From: Burkholderiaceae bacterium
Lineage (GTDB): Bacteria > Pseudomonadota > Gammaproteobacteria > Burkholderiales > Burkholderiaceae_B
DNA: 64,000 nucleotides
Assembly: GCA_004322135.1 (NCBI GenBank)
Contig: SCSG01000003.1
Span: forward strand, 62,001 to 126,000
Direction: 5' to 3'
This document shows, in pieces, positions 35,265 to 44,811 of the stretch. How positions within the stretch are numbered: the first letter of the stretch is position 1; each line of letters starts with the position of its first letter. The notes beneath the pieces are model-generated. The model had not been told where the DNA came from. It saw only the letters and a list, made by a program, of their open reading frames with translations, and made no database searches. The translations under genes were made by a program, and so were the position numbers.

Positions 35265-36053
35265 ATGAATTACCAGAATATTGAATTTGAACTGCGCGAT
35301 GATGTGGCCCGCATTACGCTGAATCGCCCCGACAAGCTCAACAGCTTCACGGCCGACATGCACGACGAAATGCGTAGCGCACTTTCGGACGTCGAGACGC
35401 GTGGTGCGCGGGTGCTCGTTCTGACCGGAAATGGCCGTGGCTTTTGTGCGGGGCAGGACCTTTCGCAGCGCGCCGTCGCGAAGGGCGGCGAGCCGCCCGA
35501 TCTGGGTGAAAGCCTTGAAAAGAATTACGTTCCACTGGTCAAGCGCTTGCGCGGCCTGCCCGTCCCGGTCATCGTGGGCGTAAACGGTGTTGCCGCGGGA
35601 GCGGGCGCGAGTCTCGCACTGGCCGGTGATATTGTCATCGCCAAGCAGTCCGCGAGCTTCATCCAGTCGTTTTCACGTTTGGGTCTGCTGCCCGACACCG
35701 GGGGGACCTACGCGTTGCCGCGTCTGGTCGGCCGGGCCAGGGCAATGGGTCTGGCGCTTCTGGGCGACAAACTTGACGCCCAGAAGGCGGCCCAGTGGGG
35801 GCTGATTTGGCAGTGTGTGCCTGACGAACAGTTTGAAGCCCGTCTTGACGAGCTTGCGGCGCATTTTGCGCGCGCGCCGACAAAGGGGCTGGCTGCAACC
35901 AAGTACGCCTTGGATCAGAGCCTGGACAATACGCTGGCACAGCAGCTTGACCTGGAGTGTGATTTGATGCGCGAGTTGGGCCGTAGTGCGGACTACGCGG
36001 AAGGTGTTGCCGCATTCATGGAAAAGCGCAAACCCGTATTCACGGGGAAATAA
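35265..36053 (+). CDS. paaG: Enoyl-CoA hydratase/isomerase, PaaG-like
   Basis: PaaG isomerises the ring-epoxide of phenylacetyl-CoA to an oxepin during phenylacetate degradation. The 262-residue crotonase-fold protein has ITLNRPDKLNSF, the oxyanion-hole stretch GRGFCAGQDLSQRA, GVNGVAAGAGASLALAGDIV and the PaaG-like SFIQSFSRLGLLPDTGGTY. I chose ATG 35265 with a GAGG site 6 bases upstream; an in-frame ATG 42 bases earlier adds residues not seen in the family. The other paa genes are absent here, so it may instead act as a general delta3-delta2 or enoyl-CoA isomerase. acpS follows after 9 bases. Confidence 0.8.
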   Translation: MNYQNIEFELRDDVARITLNRPDKLNSFTADMHDEMRSALSDVETRGARVLVLTGNGRGFCAGQDLSQRAVAKGGEPPDLGESLEKNYVPLVKRLRGLPVPVIVGVNGVAAGAGASLALAGDIVIAKQSASFIQSFSRLGLLPDTGGTYALPRLVGRARAMGLALLGDKLDAQKAAQWGLIWQCVPDEQFEARLDELAAHFARAPTKGLAATKYALDQSLDNTLAQQLDLECDLMRELGRSADYAEGVAAFMEKRKPVFTGK

Positions 36054-36062
36054 GGCCTGGCC

Positions 36063-36482
36063 ATGACGGCAGCGTCTCAATTCGTGGCGGGAATAGGCAC
36101 CGATATATTGCGTGTCGAGCGCATCGAGCGCATTTATCAGCGTCAGGGGCTAAGGTTCGCGCAGCGTGTCCTGGGTGAGCGCGAGCTTGATGTGTTTCAC
36201 CGCCGGCAGGCGCGTGATGCGAATCGCGGCGTCCGTTATCTGGCGACTCGCTTTGCTGCGAAAGAAGCGTTCTCCAAGGCGATAGGCCTGGGCATTCACA
36301 GCCCCATGACCTGGACACGAGTCGAGGTGCTCAACAGTTCTTCGGGCAAGCCCATACTGAGCCTGAACGGGCCGTTGCTGCCATGGTACGCTGAGCGCTT
36401 TGGCGCCGTACACGTCTCGCTTAGCGACGAGAGCGACGTCGTGGTGGCGTTTGTGGTGGTGGAGGCACGCGAGCCAACATAA
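36063..36482 (+). CDS. acpS: Holo-[acyl-carrier-protein] synthase
   Basis: AcpS transfers 4'-phosphopantetheine from CoA to apo-ACP. The 139-residue protein has the family motifs IGTDILRVERIERI (with the metal-binding Asp), RYLATRFAAKEAFSKAIGLG and VSLSDESDVVVAFVV. The start ATG lies 9 bases after the paaG-like stop. nagZ follows after 42 bases, and acpS-nagZ is a recurring pair in beta-proteobacteria, usually after pdxJ, which is not here. Confidence 0.95.
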   Translation: MTAASQFVAGIGTDILRVERIERIYQRQGLRFAQRVLGERELDVFHRRQARDANRGVRYLATRFAAKEAFSKAIGLGIHSPMTWTRVEVLNSSSGKPILSLNGPLLPWYAERFGAVHVSLSDESDVVVAFVVVEAREPT

Positions 36483-36524
36483 TGGTTGCAGCAGTGTCGC
36501 GTGCCGGATGCGACCGGATAGGGA

Positions 36525-37598
36525 ATGGGCAATATGGTTATGAAAGTTGGAGCAGCGGGTAGTCGCCGGCCCCCGGGGCCTGTGATGGTTGATGTCCAGG
36601 GAACGAAGTTAGCAAAACACGAAAAAGAGCGCTTGCGCCACCCGCTTGTGGGGGGTGTCATTTTGTTTGCCCGAAATTTTGAAAATCGCGAACAGCTGAC
36701 TGCCCTGTGTGGAGCCATTCACGCCGAACGTGACGAGCCGCTGTTGATAGCGGTCGATCATGAGGGTGGGCGTGTACAGCGCTTTCGCACGGACGGATTC
36801 ACGCCAATTCCAGCGATGAGCCTTTTTGGCGAAATCTGGATGGACGATTCGCTGGTTGCCATGCGCCTGGCTACTGAAACCGGCTATGTGCTCGGTGCCG
36901 AATTGCGCGCCTGCGGTGTCGATCTCAGTTTTGCCCCGGTGCTCGACCTGGATTATGGCGTGAGCAAGGTCATTGGCAATCGCTCATTTCACCGTGACCC
37001 ACAGATTGTTGCCATGCTGGCGCGCGGCCTCATACAGGGGCTCATGCTTGCCGGTATGGCTTCTTGCGGCAAGCACTTCCCGGGGCACGGCTATGTCGAG
37101 GCCGACTCGCATCACGAGATTCCTGTCGATACGCGCAGTCTCGACGAAATAATGCAGGCGGACGCCGCGCCGTACGGATGGCTGGGCGATATGGTGCTGC
37201 CTTCGGTCATGCCCGCGCATGTGGTGTATTCCAGCGTCGATCCGCTTCCCGCGGGTTTTTCCCCGTTCTGGATACAGGATGTGCTGCGCGACAGGTTGGC
37301 CTACGATGGCGTGGTCTTTTCCGACGACCTTACTATGGAAGGCGCTTCGGCCGTGGGAGATATCCTGGCGCGGGCACAGGCAGCGCTGGGTGCCGGGTGT
37401 GATATGGTGCTGGTATGCAATCGCCCCGATCTGGCCGATGACCTGCTGGCCCGGCTGCAGTACAGTGCGCCACCGGCTTCCACGAACCGGATCCGTCGGT
37501 TGATGCCGCGTCAGCCTGCGCCAGACTGGGTGGCTCTGCAAGGTCTTGACCGTTATCAGTATGCCCGACAGCTTCAATCTCAAATCGTTTCTGGCTGA
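36525..37598 (+). CDS. nagZ: Beta-N-acetylhexosaminidase (cytoplasmic peptidoglycan recycling)
   Basis: NagZ removes N-acetylglucosamine from anhydro-muropeptides taken up from the periplasm, a step linked to AmpC beta-lactamase induction where that system exists. The 357-residue GH3 enzyme has [36 protein letters not shown] and the catalytic histidine loop [18 protein letters not shown]. The nucleophilic aspartate is in [12 protein letters not shown]. Starts at 36525, 36534 or 36540 are all possible; the first has AGGGA upstream. It overlaps the uvrC start by 38 bases. Confidence 0.95.
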   Translation: MGNMVMKVGAAGSRRPPGPVMVDVQGTKLAKHEKERLRHPLVGGVILFARNFENREQLTALCGAIHAERDEPLLIAVDHEGGRVQRFRTDGFTPIPAMSLFGEIWMDDSLVAMRLATETGYVLGAELRACGVDLSFAPVLDLDYGVSKVIGNRSFHRDPQIVAMLARGLIQGLMLAGMASCGKHFPGHGYVEADSHHEIPVDTRSLDEIMQADAAPYGWLGDMVLPSVMPAHVVYSSVDPLPAGFSPFWIQDVLRDRLAYDGVVFSDDLTMEGASAVGDILARAQAALGAGCDMVLVCNRPDLADDLLARLQYSAPPASTNRIRRLMPRQPAPDWVALQGLDRYQYARQLQSQIVSG

Positions 37599-39384
37599 TC
37601 TTCCACATCTGCCAGGTGTGTATCGCCATATCGATGCTGCGGGCGAGGTCATGTATGTCGGCAAGGCGCGCGACCTTAAGCGGCGCGTTTCGTCGTACTT
37701 CCAGAAAACCGGCCACGGCCCGCGCATTGCGCATATGGTGGCTCGCGTGGCGCGGGTTGAGGTGACAATAACGCGTTCCGAAGCCGAAGCGCTGTTGTTG
37801 GAAAACAACCTCATCAAAAGTCTCCATCCGCGCTACAACATTCTGTTTCGCGACGACAAGTCATACCCCTATCTGCACATTACCGCGCACGCGGCTCCGC
37901 GCATTGTCTATTACCGTGGCAGTACCAGTGGCAAGGGGCGCTACTTTGGCCCGTTTCCCAACGCGTGGGCGGTGCGCGAAACCATACAGATACTCCAGCG
38001 CGTGTTTCGCTTGCGCACCTGCGAGGACAGCGTGTTCGCCAACCGGTCCAGGCCCTGTCTGCTCTATCAGATCGGGCGCTGTTCCGCGCCTTGCGTGGGG
38101 CTTATCTCTGCGGAGGACTATCAGGCTGATGTCGATCGCGCCATCCGCTTTCTGGACGGCCAGGCCAAGGAAGTGTTGGGTGACATCGAGCAGCGCATGA
38201 AGCAGGCTTCGCAAGCTCAGAAATTCGAGCAAGCGGCCGTGCTGCGTGATCAAATGGCGGCGCTGGCACTGGTGTTGCAGCAGCAGACCATGGAGCGCAT
38301 AGGTAATGATGACGTTGACATTATTGCCGTCTCGTCCAGTGGCGGGCGTGTATGTGTGAATCTGGCCATGGTGCGCGGCGGACGTCATTTGGGCGACAAA
38401 CCGTTCTTTCCCACCCATGTTCAGGGTGACGACGCGGGGGACGTTCTGGCCGCGTTCATCGCACAGCACTATATCGACAGTGCCATGCCGCCGGTGCTGG
38501 TGTGTTCGCACGCACTGCCCGATCCCGGGTTGATACGCCTGCTTGCTGAGCAGACAGGGGTCAAGATCCGCATGCTGACCAAGCCGCAAGGTGTGCGCAA
38601 GAGCTGGCTGGAGCAGGCGCACAAAAATGCCGACATTGCATTGGCGCGTGCCTTGACGGAGTCGGGAACTCGTGTGGCGCGTACGCTGGCGCTGGCCGAG
38701 GCGCTGGAGCTGGATACCGATGAGGCGGCTCTGGACGCCATACATATCGAGTGCTTCGACATCAGCCATACGGCGGGTGAGGCAACACAGGGATCTTGCG
38801 TTGTCTACAAACACCACGACATGCAGTCGTCGCTTTACCGGCGCTACAACGTTGCCGGCATCACGCCTGGGGATGATTATGCCGCCATGCGCCAGGTACT
38901 GACACGCCGCTTCGGACGAGTGGCCGATGGGTTGGCCGAGATGCCCACCATCGTGTTGATTGATGGTGGCAAGGGCCAGGTCAGCGTCGCCCGCCAGGTA
39001 TTTGCCGAGCTTGGCCTCGATATGCGGGCGATCGTCGGCGTAGCCAAGGGGGAGGGGCGCAAGGTCGGGCTGGAAACTCTGGTGTTCGCTGATGGGCGTC
39101 CGCCCGTCGCGTTAGGGGTGGAGTCGGCCGCGCTGATGCTGGTGGCCCACATCCGCGACGAGGCGCACAGGTTCGCCATTACCGGCATGCGCGCGCGACG
39201 GGCCAAAGCACGTAATGTGTCGCGCCTCGAGCAAATTGAAGGGGTGGGCGCCAAACGGCGCCAGAAGCTGCTGGCGCGTTTTGGCGGGTTTTCAGGGGTT
39301 GCCGACGCCAGTGTTGACGACCTGCGTCTGGTAGAGGGAATATCCGATGAGCTGGCAGAACGCATTTATCAGGCATTGCGATAG
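37561..39384 (+). CDS. uvrC: UvrABC excinuclease subunit C
   Basis: UvrC makes both incisions in nucleotide excision repair. The 607-residue protein has an N-terminal GIY-YIG nuclease ([23 protein letters not shown]). It then has the cysteine motif [15 protein letters not shown], a UVR motif around residue 205 ([11 protein letters not shown]), an RNase H-like second nuclease ([21 protein letters not shown]) and a C-terminal (HhH)2 domain. ATG 37561 gives the standard N-terminus; a TTG at 37546 is in frame. The gene starts within the last 38 bases of nagZ, and I see no LexA box in front of it. Confidence 0.97.
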   Translation: MPDSFNLKSFLADLPHLPGVYRHIDAAGEVMYVGKARDLKRRVSSYFQKTGHGPRIAHMVARVARVEVTITRSEAEALLLENNLIKSLHPRYNILFRDDKSYPYLHITAHAAPRIVYYRGSTSGKGRYFGPFPNAWAVRETIQILQRVFRLRTCEDSVFANRSRPCLLYQIGRCSAPCVGLISAEDYQADVDRAIRFLDGQAKEVLGDIEQRMKQASQAQKFEQAAVLRDQMAALALVLQQQTMERIGNDDVDIIAVSSSGGRVCVNLAMVRGGRHLGDKPFFPTHVQGDDAGDVLAAFIAQHYIDSAMPPVLVCSHALPDPGLIRLLAEQTGVKIRMLTKPQGVRKSWLEQAHKNADIALARALTESGTRVARTLALAEALELDTDEAALDAIHIECFDISHTAGEATQGSCVVYKHHDMQSSLYRRYNVAGITPGDDYAAMRQVLTRRFGRVADGLAEMPTIVLIDGGKGQVSVARQVFAELGLDMRAIVGVAKGEGRKVGLETLVFADGRPPVALGVESAALMLVAHIRDEAHRFAITGMRARRAKARNVSRLEQIEGVGAKRRQKLLARFGGFSGVADASVDDLRLVEGISDELAERIYQALR

Positions 39385-39399
39385 GTTAGTATTACTGTT

Positions 39400-39987
39400 A
39401 TGCCTATAAACGTGCCTATTGCCCTGACGTGGTTGCGGATCGTGATGATCCCCCTGCTGGTTGCGCTTTTCTATCTGCCGGGCGACTGGTTGTCCGTGCC
39501 TGTGCGCGATCTGGTGGCCACCTGTGCCTTTGTCATCGCGGCACTTACTGACTGGTTCGATGGCTGGCTGGCCAGGCGCTGGCATCAGACTTCATCGTTT
39601 GGCGCATTCCTTGACCCGGTTGCCGACAAGCTGATGGTGTGTGCGGCGTTGCTCGTGCTGCTGGATCTGAACCGCGTGGATTCATTTATCGCGCTCATCA
39701 TTATTGGGCGTGAAATTACTATTTCCGCGTTGCGTGAGTGGATGGCCAAGATTGGCTTCAGCAGCAGCGTTGCCGTTCACCGCCTGGGCAAATTCAAGAC
39801 AGCGGCGCAGATGGTGGCCATTCCTTGCCTGCTGTATTGGCAGCCAATATATGGTGTTTCGGTCCGAAGGGTGGGTTGGTGGCTCATCGTCATCGCAGCG
39901 GTACTCACGGTATGGTCGATGTGCTATTACTTGCGCCGCGCCTGGCCTGAGATCCGTGATCACTCGGATTATTCCGGTCAGGGGTGA
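39400..39987 (+). CDS. pgsA: CDP-diacylglycerol-glycerol-3-phosphate 3-phosphatidyltransferase
   Basis: PgsA makes phosphatidylglycerophosphate, the committed step to phosphatidylglycerol and cardiolipin. The 195-residue membrane protein starts MPINVPIALTWLRIVMIPLL. It carries the CDP-alcohol phosphotransferase signature D-G-x2-A-R-x8-G-x3-D-x3-D (DGWLARRWHQTSSFGAFLDP then VADK) in its first third, followed by further membrane spans. It lies 15 bases after uvrC, and uvrC-pgsA is a widely conserved pair. Confidence 0.95.
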   Translation: MPINVPIALTWLRIVMIPLLVALFYLPGDWLSVPVRDLVATCAFVIAALTDWFDGWLARRWHQTSSFGAFLDPVADKLMVCAALLVLLDLNRVDSFIALIIIGREITISALREWMAKIGFSSSVAVHRLGKFKTAAQMVAIPCLLYWQPIYGVSVRRVGWWLIVIAAVLTVWSMCYYLRRAWPEIRDHSDYSGQG

Positions 39988-40009
39988 TCAACGTTTGGTT
40001 GTATTATTT

Positions 40010-40025
40010 TAAGTGGCGCCACTTA
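40010..40025. promoter_or_regulatory. 16-bp perfect palindrome (operator-like) before the MFS transporter gene
   Basis: TAAGTGGCGCCACTTA is perfectly self-complementary. It lies 21 bases before the transporter ATG and directly after TATTAT (40002-40007), which could be a -10 box. Such a position fits a repressor operator. No regulator gene adjoins, so the binding protein is unknown. Confidence 0.5.
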
Positions 40026-40046
40026 CCCTCTTTAAGTCAAGTTACC

Positions 40047-41342
40047 ATGACCGCTACCTCTGCAGAGCAGATTCCTGACAGTCCGGCCACGTCACGGCGG
40101 GACTGGAGAATTATCGGCTTGCTTGGCGCGGCGCATTCCTGCTCGCATTTTTATCAATTGGTGCTGCCGACGCTCTTTTTGCCGTTGGCTGGCGAGTTCG
40201 GCTACAACTTCAGCCAACTGGGCCTGCTTGCATCAATTTTCTACCTGGTGTCCTGTCTGGGCCAGGCTTCGTCGGGATTCGTTGTCGATCGTATCGGGCC
40301 CACGCCGGTGCTTCGGTTTGGGCTGGGCTGCTTCGTGGCGTCGGCGTTGCTTATCGGCATCGCCAACAATTACTTCGTGTTCGCTGTGGCAGCCTTTATC
40401 GGCGGCGCCGGAAATTCGGTGTTTCATCCAGTCGACTATTCCATCATCAACCGTCGTGTCAGCCCATTGCGCCTGGGCCACGCGTATAGCGCGCATGGCT
40501 TCACCGGCAATTTGGGATGGGCGCTTACGCCCGTGTTCATGACGACCATCATCCATTTGGCTGATTGGCGCACCGCCGTGTTCAGCGCAGGTTTCATGAT
40601 TGCGTGCGTGCTGTTCGTGGTCTGGCTGAATCGCAATCTGCTTGAAGGGCGCGAACGTGGTACCGAGGCCAAACCATCCAAGACAGCCGCGGCGGCCCGC
40701 AACGCTTCACCGGCCGTGGATTCAGTTGGTCACACGTTGTCTGTTTTATTGAAGAAGCCGGCACTATGGGGCGCCTTTTTCTTTTTCGCCTGCACGGCCA
40801 TTGCGTCGTCCGCTGTCCAGAATTTCACCATTCCCATGCTCGGCGACGTTTACGGCATTGACAAGGTTCTGGCGGGTACGACGTTGTCGGGTTATATGCT
40901 GGCCTCGGCAATTGGGATGCTGGTGGGAGGGTTCCTGGTTAGTTCTACGCCAAGGACCGAGTTCATCATTGCCGTGTCGCTGGTTCTGGCTGGTTTGCTG
41001 CTGGTGGTACTGGCGGTGGGCGTGCTCCCTCCTTTGTGGGCAATGGCGCTGGTGGGCCTGGCCGGGTTTTGCTCTGGGGTGGCCACGCCGTCGCGCGACA
41101 TGCTGATCCGTCGCGTGGCGCCGAGGGGTGCGACGGGTGCGGTTTATGGCCTGGTGTATTCCGGTATCGATGTGGGCTCGTCGCTGGGCCCGATAGGCTT
41201 CGGCTTTATGATGGACATAGGACTTCGGCAGGGGCCGTGGGTTGGCGCGGCGGTGGCCTTTGTTGTTGCCGCCTGGGCGGCGTTGATGGTGGCAAAAGCC
41301 GCAGCTGCCGCTGACCGCTCCGCCGTTGCCGTTGCGGCCTGA
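40047..41342 (+). CDS. Major facilitator superfamily transporter
   Basis: This is a 431-residue protein with about twelve hydrophobic spans and a long central cytoplasmic loop (about residues 190-225, rich in Lys/Arg/Ala). An MFS signature is visible after the second span (GFVVDRIGPTPVLRFG). It begins MTATSAEQIPDSP. FHPVDYSIINRRVS and AYSAHGFTGNLGWALTPVF recall FSR/CynX-like carriers, but I cannot assign a substrate. ATG 40047 has no strong ribosome site; a GTG at 39984, overlapping the pgsA stop, is open in frame and would add 21 residues. A perfect palindrome lies just upstream. Confidence 0.85.
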   Translation: MTATSAEQIPDSPATSRRDWRIIGLLGAAHSCSHFYQLVLPTLFLPLAGEFGYNFSQLGLLASIFYLVSCLGQASSGFVVDRIGPTPVLRFGLGCFVASALLIGIANNYFVFAVAAFIGGAGNSVFHPVDYSIINRRVSPLRLGHAYSAHGFTGNLGWALTPVFMTTIIHLADWRTAVFSAGFMIACVLFVVWLNRNLLEGRERGTEAKPSKTAAAARNASPAVDSVGHTLSVLLKKPALWGAFFFFACTAIASSAVQNFTIPMLGDVYGIDKVLAGTTLSGYMLASAIGMLVGGFLVSSTPRTEFIIAVSLVLAGLLLVVLAVGVLPPLWAMALVGLAGFCSGVATPSRDMLIRRVAPRGATGAVYGLVYSGIDVGSSLGPIGFGFMMDIGLRQGPWVGAAVAFVVAAWAALMVAKAAAAADRSAVAVAA

Positions 41343-41369
41343 TTCAGGTCGCACCATCCACAAAATTCA

Positions 41370-42188
41370 CTATTGTCGTGGTGTGCGCACCTGGCTGACC
41401 GGCACCGGACCGCTTGCGCGCCATGGATTGATGTCCAGTCCGCCGCGTCGGGTGTAGCGGGCATATACGAACAGTGACGTGGGCCGGCAGGCGTTCCAGA
41501 TGTCGCAGTACATCTTTTCCACGCAATGCTCATGAAACTCGTTGTGCTGGCGCAACGAGACGATATAAGCCAGCAGCGCCTCGGTATCGATGCGTGGCCC
41601 GGTGTAGCGGATCTGCAGGCTGCCCCAATCGGGCTGACCTGTTACCGGGCAGTTGGATTTCAACAGGTCGGACGTCAGGGTTTCAGTGACGGCGTCGCCA
41701 CCTGCTGTGCAACGCAACAATTCGGGCGCGGGTTTATACGTTGTAATTTCGATGTCGGCGCCGTCTATGTTGCGTCCCTGAAGCGGGGCGGAGCTGTTTG
41801 GCATGCTTGCGGGGAAAAGCTCCACGACCACATTGGATTGTGCCGCCTCGCTTAGATCGCGCTGCATGATTTCTTGTACGTGCTTTGCGCTGTCAAAGCG
41901 CTCTTCATTGAATGAGTTCAGGTACAGCTTGAATGATTTCGACTCGATCAGGTTGACGCTGTCGTGTGCAAACGTGAAGCGGCCCATACAGACAAGCGGC
42001 TTGCCTTTGGGAGTGAGCCACGAAATTTCGTACGCGTTCCAGATGTCCTCTCCCGACCATGCTGGAATTTTTTGCAGCGTCTGTCGATTGGCGGCGCGTG
42101 TAATCGGGAAGAGCAGGCCGGCATCGTATTTTTTTGGGTAGGTAACTTCGTGACCCAATGGGGCATTGGCTAATTTGGAGTCGGGCAT
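41370..42188 (-). CDS. queF: NADPH-dependent 7-cyano-7-deazaguanine reductase, long (bimodular) form
   Basis: QueF reduces the nitrile preQ0 to preQ1 in queuosine synthesis. The protein (272 residues from ATG 42188) is the long tandem T-fold type. It has the NADPH motif ESKSFKLYLNSFN near the middle, the nucleophilic cysteine in SNCPVTGQPDWGS, the active-site region EFHEHCVEKMYCDI and RYTRRGGLDINPWR at the end. The frame is open to ATG 42257, adding 23 residues (MRNIAIVNGTMQRR...) that do not look like QueF; neither start has a strong ribosome site. It is convergent with the MFS gene. No preQ1 riboswitch is evident upstream. Confidence 0.94.
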   Translation of the reverse strand: MPDSKLANAPLGHEVTYPKKYDAGLLFPITRAANRQTLQKIPAWSGEDIWNAYEISWLTPKGKPLVCMGRFTFAHDSVNLIESKSFKLYLNSFNEERFDSAKHVQEIMQRDLSEAAQSNVVVELFPASMPNSSAPLQGRNIDGADIEITTYKPAPELLRCTAGGDAVTETLTSDLLKSNCPVTGQPDWGSLQIRYTGPRIDTEALLAYIVSLRQHNEFHEHCVEKMYCDIWNACRPTSLFVYARYTRRGGLDINPWRASGPVPVSQVRTPRQ

Positions 42189-42498
42189 GACGCGCGTATC
42201 TGAAAGGGGCAGTGAACGACGCTGCATTGTACCGTTCACGATTGCGATATTTCGCATGGTGAAATTTTTGGTGCGCTATGTAAAACGTAATTGCTGCGTT
42301 GCGCTGTTTCGATTTTCATAGTGGAATAATTCTTTTCGCATTACGAAATAAATTTAATAACTATATGATTAATAATGTAAATATATTTAGTCTTATATAA
42401 GACTTAAGCGTGTTATGCCATGCAGCAAAAGCTTAGAATTTTTCTATCGATCTTGGTAGTTTATTTTCTTTTGACTTTTCATTACTTGGAGCATCACC
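42189..42498. promoter_or_regulatory. AT-rich divergent promoter region between queF and aceA
   Basis: This 310-base gap holds no convincing gene beyond a possible queF extension. It drops sharply in GC relative to its flanks between 42320 and 42420. It contains a small dyad TTTCG-N5-CGAAA (42334-42348) and a strong palindrome at 42389-42404. It ends with TTGGAGC as the aceA ribosome site. Confidence 0.5.
42389..42404. promoter_or_regulatory. 16-bp perfect palindrome in the aceA promoter region
   Basis: AGTCTTATATAAGACT is self-complementary and contains TATATA, which could double as the -10 box. It lies about 95 bases before the isocitrate lyase ATG. A repressor or activator controlling entry into the glyoxylate shunt is a natural reading. 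I cannot name the protein, and I see no evidence that the convergent LysR gene downstream of aceA is the one. Confidence 0.5.
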
Positions 42499-43818
42499 AT
42501 GAGTACACGCGAAAATGAAATCCGTAATCTGCAAAAAAACTGGGCGGAAGACCGCCGTTGGCAGGGCATAAAACGCGGCTACAGCGCCGAAGAGGTTGTG
42601 CGCCTGCGTGGGTCGGTGGTGGCCGAGCACACGCTTGCGCGGCGTGGCGCCGAGAAGCTCTGGACGCTTTTGCAGACGGAGCCCTTTGTGAACTCTCTGG
42701 GTGCCCTTACCGGCAACCAGGCCATGCAGCAGGTCAAGGCGGGGCTCAAGGCGATTTATCTGTCGGGCTGGCAGGTGGCGGGCGATGCCAATAATGCCGG
42801 CCAGATGTACCCGGATCAGTCGCTGTACCCCGCCAGCTCGGTGCCGCAGGTCGTGTCGCGCATCAACAATGCGTTGACGCGCTGCGATCAGATTCAATGG
42901 ATGGAAGGCCAAAACCCCGGTGACGAAGGCTATCTGGATTATTACGCTCCCATCGTCGCTGATGCGGAAGCGGGTTTTGGCGGTCTGTTGAACGCCTTTG
43001 AGCTCATGAAGTCCATGATTGAAGCCGGTGTCAGTGGTGTGCACTTCGAGGATCAGCTTGCTTCGGTGAAGAAATGCGGCCACATGGGCGGCAAAGTGCT
43101 GGTACCGACGCGCGAAGCGGTGGCCAAGCTCGTCTCCGCCCGTTTGGCTGCCGATGTGCTTGGCGTGCCAACGGTGCTGCTGGCTCGCACGGACGCGGAC
43201 GCCGCCGACCTCATCACGAGCGATATTGATGCCAATGACAAGCCGTTCCTGACCGGTGAACGCACGGTCGAAGGTTTTTTCCGCACTCGCGCTGGCATTG
43301 ATCAGGCAATTTCCCGCGGTTTGGCGTATGCGCCGTACGCCGATTTGCTCTGGTGTGAAACGTCTACGCCCAATCTGGACTATGCGCGCAAGTTTGCCGA
43401 ATCCATTCACCGCCGCTTCCCGGGCAAGATGTTGGCCTACAACTGCTCGCCCTCGTTCAACTGGAAGAAAAACCTGGATGATGCCACGGTCGCCAAGTTT
43501 CAGCGCGAACTGGGCGCCATGGGCTACAAGTTCCAGTTCATTACCCTGGCGGGCTTTCATGCGCTGAACTACGGCATGTTCGAATTGGCGCACGCTTATG
43601 CACGCAATCACATGAGCGCCTTCGTTGACCTGCAGCAAAAGGAGTTTGCCGCCGCCGAGCTTGGTTTTACGGCGGTCAAGCATCAGCGTGAGGTCGGCAC
43701 GGGCTACTTTGATGCTGTGACCCAGGTGATCGAGGGAGGGCAGTCGTCCACCACGGCCCTCACCGGTTCGACGGAAGAGGCCCAGTTCCACCCGGCGCAG
43801 GAAGTGTCTGCCGCCTGA
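42499..43818 (+). CDS. aceA: Isocitrate lyase
   Basis: AceA splits isocitrate into glyoxylate and succinate, allowing growth on acetate and fatty acids. The 439-residue protein has the signature [16 protein letters not shown] with the catalytic cysteine, plus [42 protein letters not shown] and [18 protein letters not shown] 42499 follows a GGAG site. The gene stands alone; malate synthase is not adjacent. It faces a convergent LysR gene, with a perfect GNRA-looped terminator stem in between. Confidence 0.97.
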   Translation: MSTRENEIRNLQKNWAEDRRWQGIKRGYSAEEVVRLRGSVVAEHTLARRGAEKLWTLLQTEPFVNSLGALTGNQAMQQVKAGLKAIYLSGWQVAGDANNAGQMYPDQSLYPASSVPQVVSRINNALTRCDQIQWMEGQNPGDEGYLDYYAPIVADAEAGFGGLLNAFELMKSMIEAGVSGVHFEDQLASVKKCGHMGGKVLVPTREAVAKLVSARLAADVLGVPTVLLARTDADAADLITSDIDANDKPFLTGERTVEGFFRTRAGIDQAISRGLAYAPYADLLWCETSTPNLDYARKFAESIHRRFPGKMLAYNCSPSFNWKKNLDDATVAKFQRELGAMGYKFQFITLAGFHALNYGMFELAHAYARNHMSAFVDLQQKEFAAAELGFTAVKHQREVGTGYFDAVTQVIEGGQSSTTALTGSTEEAQFHPAQEVSAA

Positions 43819-43838
43819 TCAGACGGTGCGTAGTCTTG

Positions 43839-43860
43839 GACGCGGGCGCAAGCCCGCGTC
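43839..43860. terminator. Stem-loop with GCAA tetraloop between convergent aceA and a lysR gene
   Basis: GACGCGGGC (43839-43847) pairs perfectly with GCCCGCGTC (43852-43860) around a GCAA loop. It starts 20 bases after the aceA stop and ends 12 bases before the stop of the convergent gene, so it can serve both. There is no T-run. Confidence 0.6.
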
Positions 43861-43872
43861 GTCGCTTCCGGT

Positions 43873-44781
43873 TCAGTGCTTTTCCCAATACAGTTCTGGT
43901 GCGTAGGTTGATTTGAGCAGATCAACGAAGACGCGCACACGCGGCGGCAGGTGTTTGCGCTCGGTAAGTATGGCGAAAATGCCATTGGGAGGGGCGGCGT
44001 ATTCGTCCAGGACAGTGACCAGTCGGCCGGCTTTCAGGTCGTCGCCCACCTCCCACAGCGATCGCCACGCCAGGCCACAGCCTGCCAGGGCCCAGTCGTG
44101 CAGCACGCTGCCGTCGCTGCAGCTTAGGCTTCCCTTGACCCGGTAGGCCCTTACATGGCCGTCCTGCTTGAGCAACCAGCCTTTGGACTGATTGCCTTGT
44201 GCGCCAAAAGACAGGCAGTTGTGCTGGCTCAGGTCATCGGGCGTATTGGGGCGTCCGAACTTGGCCAGATAGCTGGGTGCCGCGATAATGACGCGCCGGT
44301 TGTCTGCCAGGCGAACGCCGATGTGTTGTGAGTCATCCAGGTCACCGATCCTGATGGCACAGTCGTAGCGTTCTTCGATAAGGTCCACCAGCCGGTCACT
44401 GAGATCCAGCAGGACCGTAACCTTCGGGTAGGTGCGCAGAAAGCCTGGAAGCAGCGGGGCCACGTGTCGTCTGCCGAATCCTGCCGGTGCGCTGATGCGC
44501 AAGTGTCCGCTGGGCTTGGAGCTGTCCTGACTGATGCGGCTTTCGACTTCCGTGAGGTCGTGCAGAATGCGCTGGGCGTTGTCCAGCAGGGCTTCGCCTT
44601 CCATGGTCAGTGAAAGGCGGCGGGTCGAGCGCACCAGCAGCTTGACGCCGAGTCTGGATTCCAGCGCGTTGATACGACGGCCCATCATGGCAGGGGCGAT
44701 GCCCTCCAGGCGGGCAGCAGCTGACAGGCTGCCCAGGGTGGCCACGGCAACGAAACTTTCCAGTTGTTTGAATTTATCCAT
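43873..44781 (-). CDS. LysR-family transcriptional regulator
   Basis: This 302-residue protein has the LysR N-terminal winged helix (LESFVAVATLGSLSAAARLEGIAPAMMGRRINALESRLGVKLLVRSTR, shown here by its order of helices). A linker helix and a periplasmic-binding-like effector domain follow from about residue 90 (LRISAPAGFGRRHVAPLLPGF, YDCAIRIGDL). It resembles the large CrgA/DmlR-like subgroup, in which APAGFGRRHVAP-type segments are common. Its target is not evident: the divergent side carries only a short fragment and clpB, and aceA is convergent. Confidence 0.88.
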   Translation of the reverse strand: MDKFKQLESFVAVATLGSLSAAARLEGIAPAMMGRRINALESRLGVKLLVRSTRRLSLTMEGEALLDNAQRILHDLTEVESRISQDSSKPSGHLRISAPAGFGRRHVAPLLPGFLRTYPKVTVLLDLSDRLVDLIEERYDCAIRIGDLDDSQHIGVRLADNRRVIIAAPSYLAKFGRPNTPDDLSQHNCLSFGAQGNQSKGWLLKQDGHVRAYRVKGSLSCSDGSVLHDWALAGCGLAWRSLWEVGDDLKAGRLVTVLDEYAAPPNGIFAILTERKHLPPRVRVFVDLLKSTYAPELYWEKH

Positions 44782-44811
44782 AAAATGATCAGTATTCTGG
44801 CTGTCGCAATT

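Noticed and set aside
37546-37560. TTG 37546 as the uvrC start
   Set aside because: ATG 37561 gives the standard UvrC N-terminus and the TTG only adds five residues inside nagZ.
42189-42300. Possible preQ1 riboswitch upstream of queF
   Set aside because: I looked on the minus strand for the short preQ1-I pattern (G-rich stem, A-rich tail) and found none.
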